NCBI RefSeq assembly: GCF_000764305.2
Contig: NW_025945895.1
Location: 1-64,000, forward strand
Direction of reading: 5' to 3'
Source: Hyalella azteca
Taxonomy: Eukaryota; Arthropoda; Malacostraca; Amphipoda; Hyalellidae
Length of the DNA stretch: 64,000 nt
In this document: in pieces, positions 23,301-32,049 of the stretch
Numbering within the stretch: position 1 is the stretch's first letter
Layout: every line of letters starts with the position of its first letter
Translations under genes and position numbers: made by a program
Notes under the pieces: generated by a model
Told to the model about the DNA's origin: nothing
The model's database searches: none
Seen by the model: the letters and a program-made list of their open reading frames with translations, nothing else

Positions 23301-26300
23301 AGCTCCGCGATGCATTCTCCTGACAGCAATAATTATCGCTATTCAGGATGCTTGTATGCATCTCACAACTCTAATGCCCGCGTTAGTGCCTCGACTGCTC
23401 GGTGCACGTACAAAACCAATGATGGCCGAGTTATCCCTTTGATTTCTCTAACAGGAGGGCATGGTTACCAGAGTGCACGCGACGGTGATAGCAGACGAAC
23501 GAACAACCATGGAAACAATTCCGGTTTTGGAAGTAACAGCACGCGCAACGATGGAACAATCAATCATGCTGTTAATCCTGCTGTGAGAAATCACTCTTCT
23601 CTATCTGCGAGTCTCTCTAAAAGTGTTGGTAATAATAACACTTCCCGAAAAAATTCAGTGACATCACAAAATCCTCTCACTGCTGAAGCTATTGCAGAAC
23701 TTCTCATGGGACAAGAAGAAAATGGCAGTGCATTGGCAGCAACGAAAGCTTTCTTCAAAAATTCTAGCGTGACTATAACAAGGAAACAACTTCCAGTCGA
23801 AGATGTTCTCGATAAAAGAAAGATTACTGGTTATCCTTTTGACAACCGACAACCTTTGGCCAGTGCTCAAAAAAATGTGTTGAATAGAATTATGTCTCAT
23901 GACAACGGATTTAGTTCTCTGAGTGCCGCCATCCGTCCACCTATCCGGGCCATGCCTGTCACTCACACCACTCCTAATATTGTCCCCGACAAGAATGGTG
24001 CTGGACTGGGACGTGTATTGCCTAAGGGAACTACTGTTGTACGCAAAAATCAAAACGATTCCTCTCATGCCGGGGCTGGCCCGAGTGGGATGAACAATGG
24101 TGGCGGTATAAATAATTCTAATCGCGCCGACGTTGTACGACCTAGAGGGGCTTTAGCTTCTCGTGGAACCTCAATCACTGGACCTTCTCGCTATAGTGCG
24201 CAAAATGTTTCTTCAACTACATCTTCAGTCATTCATTCGGCGAATTCTTCAGTTGCTCAGATGTCTGTGAGCAGCAATGCATCTCAACTTTCCATGTCTT
24301 CTGCACATCCTCTTGCTTCTACGCCTTCAGCTATGATCAGCTCAGCGAGTTATGCCAACAGCATCATCAGAAGTTCTGGTCGCGCCACCTCGTCATATCG
24401 CTCCATGTCATCTCCAACTGCCACCTTTGTTATCACTAGCAATTCAAACCTCGGTCAGGCTAATGCCTCTATGGTTCCTATAGGAAATGACCGCGACGGC
24501 ATCATCTTGTCTTCCGGTATCGGCAATCAAGTATTTACCCATTCTGACGCTAGCAACAGCGGGGGATCCAGAGAAGTTTACCTCGATCAGGAAAGTATTT
24601 CTGTCTCAGGGGCTGCTGGAAGATCCAACAGTCAAGGCTCGCTGGGTTCTACGAGCAACCACTCCGGCAATAATAATATCACTCCTACCATTGCAAGTCT
24701 TTTAGATGCTTCATCTGTCTTAGAACTTGCATCGTCTGGTGAAGCTTCACCGAACTTATCAAATTTTCCCAACACTTCCATGAGCTCATCACATTTTTTA
24801 GAGCAAAGCATAGCGTCTAACAGTGATGGAAATGCTGCGTCCCAAGCTTTGCCGGCCCCTTTAGATTATGCCACGTTGGTTGGAGGTGCCCTTAACATTG
24901 GTAGAACCCTCGGAAGGGCACCTGGTGATGAGAGGGAGAATTCTCACTCAACCGCCTCCACCGTGGCATCCCAACCGAGGGACCACTCATCTAATACAGA
25001 AATTCACTTATTGAACTCTAGTAACGCTGACGAATCCATGAGCTCGTCAATCAATGTGACCACATCTGCCAATGCCGCAACTCGACATGGGGGCAGCTTA
25101 ATAAGTGGAGGAGGAGGTTTGCTTGGCCGGGTGCTGGCTGCATCGGGGGTAAGTGGCGTCCGTTTACTCGGGGGCTCTTGTGTTACTGTTGCAAATGACC
25201 TTTCTCCTTCGAGTACATCTGTGCTGATTACCTCGTCTGCGGCTGCAAGCAATGTGGCTTTATCTACGGTTTTTGTTACGTCTACTTCCAGTATTGCCAG
25301 TACCGGCAGTGGCTGCTCCAATAGTTCCTCTGATGGAGACCTGGTTATTTCTTCTGACCAAACTCGAGGTGAAAACAGTGCAGGAACGTCATCAACCGTA
25401 AGCAGAGGTCATTCGAATGGAGGATTGGTTAGCGGCACGAGTATGCTTGAGACGCTCCTGAGGGATAGTCATGCCAAACGACCTTCTGGAACCATAAACA
25501 TCCGAGTCTCCAGTACGGGCGGACCTTCCGCTATGGAGAACAATAACGTACCAACAACAACCACGAATACCTGCAGTGATGTGAATAACACTGGCACTAA
25601 TTTGGTTTCTACCAGCTCTCCCCTTGCCAGCTTACTCAGCTCTGGTACTGTCATCACCTCGGGTAGTCAGGTTCGACTCGCTGCTTCTTCTCCGGCCATG
25701 CACAGTCATTCATCAAGTGCTGGGGAATCAAATATAGGGCTGGCGTTCTCAGAAGCCAGTAACACTGAGAATTCGGCGTTTTTAATGAGAGGAGGGGAAA
25801 ATGTTTTTGTGAGCAGTCATAACAGCGGCGAAACTCTCTACACAGCGAATGCATCTCTAATTGATACTGGGGTTGCCCGTGTCGGCAGTGGAGGAGGTAC
25901 GGTGATGATCGGAGGATCGGCAAGCAGCAGCGTACTACTGAGCTCAGGAGGTACTCTGTCGAACAATGTACTTCTGACATCTGGGTCGTCTGCAACAAGT
26001 AATGGCGTCCTTCTCAGTCCTGGTAGTGCCACATCCGATGTTGCGTCCAGTCTGCAACAGGTCTTAGTGCCCGCTCAACTGATTCATGTTCAAACAAGCG
26101 ACGGTACCACTGGCTTGGGTCTTGTGCATTCGACAGCTTTGGATATTAGACTTCCTGCTGGCACGCGAGTAATCAAATCCAGTGGGTCAAGTTCACTCAC
26201 AGGAGGCACTGTTTGTCGACCTGGTACTTCTGGGACTAACACTGCCGTTGTTGCGACATCTTCCCTCGGTTCTCCTGCTCGTCACGTCAATCTATTACAA

Positions 26301-29300
26301 AATGTTAAGATTGTGCAGAATAGACAAATAGTGCGCACTCTTGTAGTACCGAATTCAGTAACCTTGCAAGGAATAGGATCTCAGCCGCAAGGAACCCAAT
26401 TACTTACAATTAGTGGCGGTGGTGTAAATACCGGTCTAACAACAGAGCCATTACCTCTTAAAGTAACGACTTCTAAGTCTGGCACGGCTCGATCAATTGG
26501 CGCGCCTTGTGGTCTTGTAATACGCACTGTTAGGCCACCGCAGCCGGGCCATGGCTCCGCCGTAGATGCTATAATGCAGGAGAAAGCATCGCGTGAGCGC
26601 CGAGTTGATGTTCCAGATCGCGCCCATATTCAAATACGTAGCAATCGAGCACCTACCGACGAAGGGCTTGCTGAGCGACTAAACCGGCATTACCTGAAAA
26701 CTGCTGGACAATTGAATGCCTCTACAACTGTGCAGAGCGTGGGCACTCAAACACAGACCACGGCCGTAAAAAATACGGCCGGACAACTTGTGAGTCAAGT
26801 AGTAATGAACAACTTGGGTGGTACAGCAACTGTGTCGTCTTTACCTACTACTGCCGTTCTTTCTGTGGCTTCAGCGAGCACGTCTCAAGACTCGTCTCTG
26901 GGTGCTCTTCCTCTACAACATTCAAGCGCTGTCAGCTCGGAAACACTCGAACAGTTGAGAGAATTTGAATCGGTTTTTGAAAAAGTATCGAACAAATCTA
27001 CCAAAGATGACGATGAAGTTGTCCCAACCGTCGAGTCTTTCCCAGTTGTTATGACGCCGGTCGCCGCCACAACTACAGGTTCTTCTGAAGAATCCATGAT
27101 CGCTGCTCAATTGCTGAGCATGGCAAATGAAACTCCCGTCAGGAGTACTCAAAGTTACGTTTATTCGTTACCTTCTTCTAGCTCATCTACAGGATACATA
27201 TCACTACCGACTACAACGCACGGTGGTACGCTCATTGTCGTCAACAGTCCCAGCGTGGTGACGGCAAATCCTAACACTGGACCTGCCAATTCTCCTCACC
27301 ATATACCTCAACACCCTCAGCCTCCTGCTTCTCCCGCTCTCTCAACCACATCATCTCACTCGTCCGTTGCTTCATCTCCATCTTCTACTCCAAGCAAGAA
27401 GAAACCCCAAGCTGTCTCAAAGCCTAAAATTGTGCCGAATACTACTGTGGTCCCTCCGGGTGGAGCTGCTGCTGCTGCTGGGACTTCTGGGGCCTCTAAT
27501 GTTGTCCCAACTCCCATTGCAACTGCATCCCATGCTGGGTCCACGTCTATCCCAACTGTTACTTCAACACCGTCGAGTTCTTCAGTTACTAATCCAAAAA
27601 CGCCTCCCCCTCCGAAAGCCCCGCCTAAACCTCAAGTGGCCAAGCCCCAAGTGGAGGACAACGCCGAAATTCGAGCGCGCGTCCAGGAAATTTTGGATGC
27701 ATATAAAATGCAGTTAGCGGAAACTCCGCAGCAGCAACCAGCTCCACGCAATAGAAAAAATTGCCCTCCTTCTCGCAGCGATTCTAAGTCGCCCGGAAAG
27801 AAGAAAAACTCGTCAAGTGGAAAGAAAATTGACGGATCTTCTACTAACAGCCCTGTTGCCAGTGATCCTGGGACTAGTGCCTCTCCTAGCCCCGCGACTT
27901 CGGCTACCTCCACGCCTGGTAATTTGGTGGCTGAGGGTCTGGCTTCTGGAGACTCCTTCATTCAGAGTACAGGCGGTCTCGTCAGTCCAGCTTATAGTGG
28001 CAATGCAGACGAAAAAGTAAATATTATTTTAAAGAAAGATAGTCTTTCACCCTGCGTTGTTGTGTCCAATGTCAAGACGGAAAAGAGCGCACCTGTTGGG
28101 TCAGTTGGTAGTGTACAAACTTTGCCTCAGACCATCGCTACCGGAGGCCGGATAGTGCAATTCATCCGCACTGGTAGTAAAGTGACGGCCATCACCTCCC
28201 GCCAGCCGTTGTACAAGACGAAACACGGTCTTAGCAGCAGCCACTCTGGTGGACCGCCCCCTAATGTTACCATTCAAGGCCACATCAACATGTCTAATAT
28301 CATGGAAAGTCATCTTGCCTCTCTTCTCAGTGGCAACCCTCAATCGTCTATCGTGGGGAAGAAAATAGGCACGAGCGAGAGCGGTGGGACAGTCCTGTTG
28401 CAAACTCACTCTGGTCAACTCGTTCAAGCGAACCAAATCAGCGGGACTGGAGGCAGCGGCGGCGCTACTCAGGTAATTCAATCTATTGGCGGGGGACAGC
28501 AGGTGGTGCATTCCACTAGCGGGACAGCACTCGTTCACCTACAGCCTGGACAACAAGTTATTCACACAGCCACTGGTCAAGTCGTGCAACTGGGTGCATC
28601 AAGTGCCCTTTTGTCGGGTGGGTCGCAAGGTGTGCAACAAACCGGAATGACATCAGGCAACACTAGCAGTGTAACCTCGGGGGAATCTACGATGCACACA
28701 ATTGTTCAGAGTGGTTCATGTAAGGTGATTCAAACAAGCGGAAGTGATGCAACCCTTCACACAATTATGCCTGGCAGTTCAACCATCATTCATCGAGCAT
28801 CTCACGGAGGAGCAGAAGGAAGCAGTCATCTGGTAATCCCTCAGCAACAAGCTATTGTAGTTCAGCAACAACCACAGCATGCAAACATTCTCAGTCCTGG
28901 AGTTATCAAACGTACGGTGGCTCGTACATTAGACAGCACCATCACTCACGAGGATGCCTGCGACTCGGACCAAAGTAGTGATGGAGTATCATTGCCTCCA
29001 TTCTTCACTCTCGCAAAACCATTTCTTGGAGGTGCAAAATCTGGCATAGGCGCGAGCGGGACATCCGGTGGCAGGAAACCAGGCAATGTTGCTTCTGAAA
29101 CCGCCGCTGTTGTTGCCGCTGCCGTGTCGTTGGCAAATCAGTCCAAGAACTCCATTAACAACGTTACCCTCTATACATTGGATGCTAGTACTGGAATTGT
29201 CACCACGACTTCAGGTGGATCATCAGCTCCAAGTCCCTCAACATCGGTTCAAGCTGGTGCCAATGAAGACAGTCGCGGTTCATTCCAGAGCAGCATTGCA

Positions 29301-32049
29301 GAAGAAGGCGGTGGGCTATACAGAGCCGTCTCGGAAGACTGCGCGACTGTTTACCGCGGGACTGTTGAGGACACTCTAGTGTACTCGGCGGAGAGATCCG
29401 CCCTCGATAACAGCGAATCAAATCAACGAGACGATCGCAACGAGCGGAGCGCCATGCTTGTCTCTTCTGATGGCCGCACCAGCTCCCTCGACTCGCTCAA
29501 AAGTGATTTAAGTGAGTCCTATTTCTTGCTTATTTTATGCTCGTATGGATCTCGATGACTGCACGTTAATGATTGTTATATACGCCAATAAAATGCAGCA
29601 AATTTATTCGTGTTTTTTTTCATGCTTGTCACAGTAAGCTCAAATTTGTTTTTTTTTTGCACTTCGTCATAGGTTTAAATTTTAGATCAATATTCTATAT
29701 AATTTGACTCAAATTTAATTAATCGCAGGTGGTGAAGAGGTACAGGTTCCTCCTAGTCCCTCGACGCTAACCAAACAGCTGCAAAACGCCTACATGACTG
29801 ACGCTGCCCTCTCACCTTCTTTGGTGCAACAGCAACATCAGCTCCACCACCTAACCACGTCTATATCTTTGCCTCACGAAATGTCGCTCTCTGATCGGGG
29901 AGAAACAGATGCACAAGATATTGCAAAGCATCGCATGCAGCGACCTCACGGACTAATATCAGGACCAGATGGTTCTGACCCCCAACAACAGTCGTCTGAG
30001 TCTCCTACTGTGTCGCAAGACATGCATTTCCCGCTCTCCCCGTCAGTTTACCAGTCACCGCATGGCTCCAGCTCCCCATCATGTGTAAGTGGTGGGGTTA
30101 ACGCGACTTGCGGTGTCGAACACGGTGCCGCAAACAGGTCTGTTCTCATTCAGAGTCCGTCTGGGGACGTGTATTTAGACGGGTCGGGGCCTGCACTCAA
30201 CAGTCTCGACACTATGCCCCTCGTAGCGGGGATGGAAGGACGAGTTCATTCCCCAGCTCTAAGTGATTTGGTTACCACAGGCACGTTGTTGCCCTGGTCC
30301 CCACGGTCGGCCGACTCCATGATGGCACAAAGTCCAACTATACATGACACTTTATCTGCTAACATGGGACTGGATGTGCCGCATTCTTCTGACACTTTGT
30401 GTGATTCATCTACGCCTTTTCCTGTGCTATTCTCAATGGAGGGTGACGGTGCAAGCGTTTCTTCGAGTGCCAGTGAAGACTCGCCATTTCAGACGGGTAG
30501 TCGACAACATGGAGGACTTGAACAAGGTGACGACTCACCATCTCCTGACGCTAGTTCCGCCGCTGATTCGCTTCAAGAGCGAGTGTCGTTTTCAACTAGA
30601 GATCACATTGGGAACATATCCTCCACATGCCCGAGTCCTGTTGGACAAGATTATAGTTTAACCATTGGAGGCAGTAAGCGTGGCATTAACAGATCTTCCA
30701 CGTATTCTAGTTCGAATATTTGCAATATCTCCTGCAGTGAATATCTCTCCAACAGCATTACTGAGCCAATTCGTGAAACTCCGTGGAGGTTTGAAAGCGT
30801 TTTAGTGAGTAATGTTACGAACGTTGGTTCATCACCTCCCCGATGTGCCCTTCTCAACAGCGGCAACTCGGAAGACGAGAATGATGCCCCTCCCTCGTAC
30901 GATAATTTAAACGAAGCGGGAAACGCCAACGACGTCGACGTTTCTCCACAAAATGTAGAAAATAATCATCACTATGAGAATCAGTCAAATGCTGCGGAAC
31001 CTCAGCCGGAAATGGAAGAAAATCTCGTGTATGTCTCGCTAGAAAAGAGCTTAGAATCTGAAGAAGTTCTTAATGAAACTGTTCAAACAGAAGTTAAGTC
31101 TGAAGAAGTTTCAGAGTCGAAATTGTCTGACACGAATGTGGAAGAAGAACGTAAATTAAACGATGTTGCACCTAAGATTGAAGATGATAAAACCTTCACC
31201 GGAAGAGGTAAGAGATCCTTGGGTCGCAAGCGACCTAGCGATCAGATGAACTCTGATCTTGAACACGAAGGCGAGTTTAAACGCCTGAAAGAGGAAAAAG
31301 ATGAACTTGCTTCGGAGAGCATCGCTTCAAGCTCTGATGTAGCAGCGAGCGATGTTCACGCGTCAGTGGCATCGTTACTCACTCAATCACGTGAGACAGG
31401 CAGCAATTCTGATAACGGCTGTGAAAGTTCGGTGAACTCTCCGTCTCAGAAAGTTTTACTGCGTGAGAGTCGTGTTACGCCCAGTGTTAAACGTCGTCGG
31501 TGCGGCTCTGAAGTGAACGCTACTGGCAACCCTGATTCCTCAAACACACCACTGGATTCGAATATCCCGGCTGCACCTTTACAATTAACATCTAATTCAC
31601 GACTGGAAAGCTCATTGCCTTGTCAGTCTCCATCCCCAGTTGGAGGCATGACAACCCGACGGGCGTCCAATAGAGACCACGCCAAGAAACAAAGATGCTC
31701 ATGCTGTTCTGGAGCCGGAGGAAGTCATCCTGTTTCCGGCTCCGTTAATGCATCTTTTCGTTTAGCAAGTAACCACGAATGCGAACCTCCAACCTCGTCG
31801 GCCACTGCCGAGACCTCTGAAGGGACGAGTACCCAAAGTCCATCTTCGTCCAAGTCAAAGTCTCATTCTACTTCATCTTCGATACCTCAGAGCTCAAGTT
31901 CGCCCCCTGGAGATGTTGTCTGCCAATCATCGAGCCTACCACCAGTTAGTCAAAAGAAGGGTAACGCAAATTTTGGTCGGCGAACGAGTGCTCGTATGAA
32001 TAAAATTACTGATGGTGCTGATACCAAAGTCAACGATAAGCGCAGGTGA
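8293..32049 (+). CDS. Gene 1: giant RLF/ZNF292-family-like nuclear protein without zinc fingers (9-exon model)
   Basis: Nine exons join in frame with GT-AG introns: 8293-8388, 16757-16896, 17277-17482, 17879-17990, 18409-18526, 18683-18846, 19508-19649, 20133-29511 and 29729-32049. The total is 12,678 nt, an exact multiple of three, giving about 4225 residues and ending in TGA. Residues about 33-400 look helical and follow the N-terminal domain of human RLF/ZNF292 as I remember it: an early YC pair, a later NPWE segment, an MR(V/I)-x2-LL motif, then a long helical stretch. A further family block, LP-x2-L-x2-DL followed by W-x2-L-x3-C, lies near residue 850 after a Ser/Thr-rich insert of about 450 residues. 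The rest is Ser/Thr/Gly/Gln-rich with basic patches such as HKDRRKRLR, as in nuclear cofactors. I find no C2H2 finger, which the vertebrate relatives have. Family assignment is from remembered sequence and is moderately strong; function is inferred. Confidence 0.78.
8991..9285. mobile_element. TA-flanked MITE with CAGCAATCCCTTGATT ends
   Basis: CAGCAATCCCTTGATT at 8991-9006 and its exact complement at 9270-9285 are each flanked by TA, as expected for a Tc1/mariner or pogo-type element. The interior is disrupted by adapter sequence at 9007-9044 and a single N at 9060, so the true interior is uncertain. Confidence 0.75.
9007..9044. other. Complete Nextera mate-pair junction adapter
   Basis: Two mosaic ends back to back: CTGTCTCTTATACACATCT then AGATGTGTATAAGAGACAG. 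This 38-bp palindrome is the circularisation junction of Nextera mate-pair libraries. A 15-base piece also found near 6942 and then N at 9060 follow. Assembly artefact. Confidence 0.97.
9828..10896. repeat. Large nested inverted repeat (about 1.07 kb)
   Basis: Outer arms of about 240 bases (9828-10070 and 10661-10896) are inverted copies: TACCATAAAATGGGTAAC at the left, TTACTCCATTTTACGGTA at the right, with CCCCAGCTCTTGGGG blocks in both. A second palindrome (10128-10506, the copy of the 1-493 element) sits inside, followed by a MITE start at 10507 and a single N at 10660. Foldback or MITE-in-MITE structure. Confidence 0.8.
10166..10659 (+). repeat. Palindromic repeat, copy B
   Basis: Nearly identical to 1-493, including the internal inverted arms. 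Only scattered substitutions and short indels separate the two. It stops at the N at 10660. Confidence 0.85.
10905..11004 (-). pseudogene. Penelope-like element C-terminus, minus strand (separated piece)
   Basis: On the minus strand it encodes IKDKSSAINLQSAVFIRMLK and a stop at 10933-10931, matching the C-terminus of the plus copy (ALIIKDESPAINLQSTG). It is the continuation of the minus-strand copy at 13071-13830, split by the TIR element 11005-13070. Confidence 0.78.
11966..12228 (-). mobile_element. tRNA-derived SINE with a LINE-type 3' tail
   Basis: On the minus strand it carries an A box TGGCCCAGTGG (12218-12208) and a B box GGTTCGATCCC (12168-12158) at normal tRNA spacing. A second, weaker tRNA-like unit (GGCCGGGCGGTTAAGC ... 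GAGTTCGAGAC) follows. It ends with AAGAATCGGCAACAGGCCT, as in the LINE tails at 2141 and 7330, and then short ATT repeats. This is the layout of a SINE mobilised by the local LINE. Confidence 0.78.
12262..12660. repeat. Inverted copies of the AAAGCAAAGAAAAC dispersed repeat
   Basis: AGAAGCAAAGAAAACTCCAC at 12279 is inverted at about 12628-12648. The left copy carries a hammerhead-like core on the minus strand at 12350-12325. Related copies occur at 19030-19190, 42160-42480 and 63515-63610. Confidence 0.6.
12325..12350 (-). ncRNA. Hammerhead-ribozyme-like core (copy 1, degenerate)
   Basis: Minus strand reads CTGACGA, a GGAG/CTCT stem with a CTGGA loop, then GAAGC. It has the CTGANGA-stem-GAAA layout of a hammerhead core but with one change in the GAAA box. 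No cleavage site or stems I and III were established. Confidence 0.3.
13071..13830 (-). pseudogene. Penelope-like element, RT end and GIY-YIG endonuclease, minus strand
   Basis: Frames on the minus strand encode LPLLDILVQDDNNSFVTEVY (late RT region) and then NVIYKFSCLKEGCRLLQNVN followed by YIGLTSMTLSRRLTCHLQAG, a GIY-YIG nuclease as found only at the C-terminus of Penelope-like retroelements. Internal stops break the frame. The 5' RT part is missing. It continues at 10905-11004. Confidence 0.85.
13805..14505 (+). pseudogene. Penelope-like element, endonuclease end, plus strand (head to head with the minus copy)
   Basis: Encodes a region matching the minus copy (KNLIMKN, TLSRRLTCHLQAGGPKNHM, ALIIKDESPAINLQSTGFVR) and ends with a stop at about 14504. 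The YIG core is damaged, and a short tandem duplication in the GAPTLRD region has been added. It begins where the minus copy begins, so the two form an inverted pair centred near 13.82 kb. Confidence 0.82.
14558..15383 (+). repeat. Tandem duplication (430-bp unit) of the Penelope-like 3' end
   Basis: 14558-14987 and 14988-15383 are direct copies, both starting GTCCAAATTTCAATTTTAAG. The main length difference is an A/T-rich expansion at about 14722-14770 in the first unit. The first half of the unit also matches 1020-1336 on the minus strand. Confidence 0.85.
15384..16241. other. Stretch with MITE-end relics, no gene
   Basis: CCCTTATTACGCCGTCAC at about 15403 and CCCTTATTACCCCGTTTGAC at 15777 resemble the CCGTCAA-GGGGTAA ends seen elsewhere, in direct orientation. 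Otherwise AT-rich intron 1 sequence with nothing recognised. Confidence 0.4.
16242..16273. repeat. Perfect 14-bp hairpin of MITE ends
   Basis: CCGTCAACCGGGGC, six bases, then its exact complement GCCCCGGTTGACG with flanking TACC/GATA. It looks like two MITE ends with almost nothing between them, 480 bases before exon 2. Confidence 0.7.
16757..16896 (+). CDS. Gene 1, exon 2 (start of the RLF/ZNF292-like domain)
   Basis: Acceptor TTGCCAG|GAGG and donor ACAA|GTATGT bound 140 nt, entered in phase 0 and left in phase 2. It encodes EVESQVNRVNASYCDKVLAV and following residues. The V-x2-V-x3-YC pattern with a following helix is what starts the conserved domain of RLF and ZNF292. Confidence 0.8.
17277..17482 (+). 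CDS. Gene 1, exon 3
   Basis: Acceptor GCTCAG|GTGG and donor GATG|GTGAGC bound 206 nt. The exon encodes KWTLKLVLQGEWIDLKRIL, a helical stretch, then a NPWEAPQLKLVLD segment comparable to the W-x-NP-x-L-x3-L segment of RLF. It joins exon 2 by completing a Lys codon (AA+G) and ends in phase 1. Confidence 0.8.
17879..17990 (+). CDS. Gene 1, exon 4
   Basis: Acceptor TTTTCAG|GACT and donor TACAG|GTGATA bound 112 nt. It encodes LAYLMCEPWDVVRMRVDALL and then a Cys-containing helix (VLVVCYR). This is the best local match to the RLF/ZNF292 motif with MR followed two residues later by paired leucines and a downstream L-x3-C. Confidence 0.82.
18409..18526 (+). CDS. Gene 1, exon 5
   Basis: Acceptor TTTGCAG|GCAT and donor GTGAG|GTACGT bound 118 nt. 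It encodes HLQDPDSPLPPVESSDQEHF followed by a hydrophobic helix (DLYFVLLFKFD). Phase 2 in and phase 0 out agree with its neighbours. Confidence 0.8.
18683..18846 (+). CDS. Gene 1, exon 6
   Basis: Acceptor TTTTACAG|GTGA and donor TTTTG|GTAAGC bound 164 nt. It encodes VKHIPVEEGVAFVQRLLHRT and a second helix ending KEYAGIF. It leaves in phase 2 and completes a Trp codon with exon 7. Confidence 0.8.
19030..19195. repeat. AAAGCAAAG dispersed repeat in intron 7, with hammerhead-like core at 19130-19105
   Basis: AATCGCAAGTTAATCAAG and TTTAAAAGCAAAG at the left and TTTCTTTGCTTTTAAATTCTTAG at the right form inverted ends. The minus strand reads GTGACGA, a GGAG/CTCT stem, and GAAAC, close to the hammerhead core of the 42.2-kb copy. 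Cleavage site not identified. Confidence 0.45.
19508..19649 (+). CDS. Gene 1, exon 7
   Basis: Acceptor ATTGCAG|GCAT and donor ACAAG|GTCGGC bound 142 nt. It encodes HVFSEWCSVELSLGVSHIKL and a further helix. The spacing from the previous helices matches the W-containing helix of the RLF/ZNF292 N-terminal domain. Confidence 0.8.
20133..29511 (+). CDS. Gene 1, exon 8: one 9,379-bp exon encoding most of the protein
   Basis: The exon starts after GTTGACAG with CGDQLQSLVIELLIRGLTLD, completing the helical domain. It then runs open for 9.4 kb to donor TTTAA|GTGAGT. After about 450 Ser/Thr/Pro-rich residues comes the family block LPKELCDDLAVVL ... YGWRHLGPLCQQY (about 21700-21810), then an acidic SDSDYDSGG stretch and a basic HKDRRKRLR patch (about 22230). 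Later parts are Ser/Asn/Gly-rich. A predicted helix EIRARVQEILDAYKMQL lies at about 27665, and Gln-rich segments such as QPGQQVIHTATGQVVQLG at about 28540 resemble Gln-rich activation domains. No Cys-His zinc finger is seen anywhere in it. Confidence 0.88.
29729..32049 (+). CDS. Gene 1, exon 9 (terminal coding exon)
   Basis: Acceptor AATCGCAG|GTGG follows a 217-bp intron and completes a Ser codon (A+GT). The 2,321-nt exon encodes a Ser-rich and acidic region, a basic KRSLGRKRPSDQ patch at about 31210, a short Cys cluster (RCSCCSGAGGSH) at about 31700 that is too irregular to call a finger, and a basic end RRTSARMNKITDG. It stops with TGA at 32047-32049. Confidence 0.87.

Noticed and set aside
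20198..29421. Many minus-strand and other-frame open stretches within exon 8 of gene 1
   Set aside because: Shadows of a long GC-richer coding exon; no splice sites or domains.
31695..31790. RCSCCSGAGGSH...HEC in exon 9 as a zinc finger
   Set aside because: Cys and His spacing fits no C2H2 or other common finger, and the region is low complexity.
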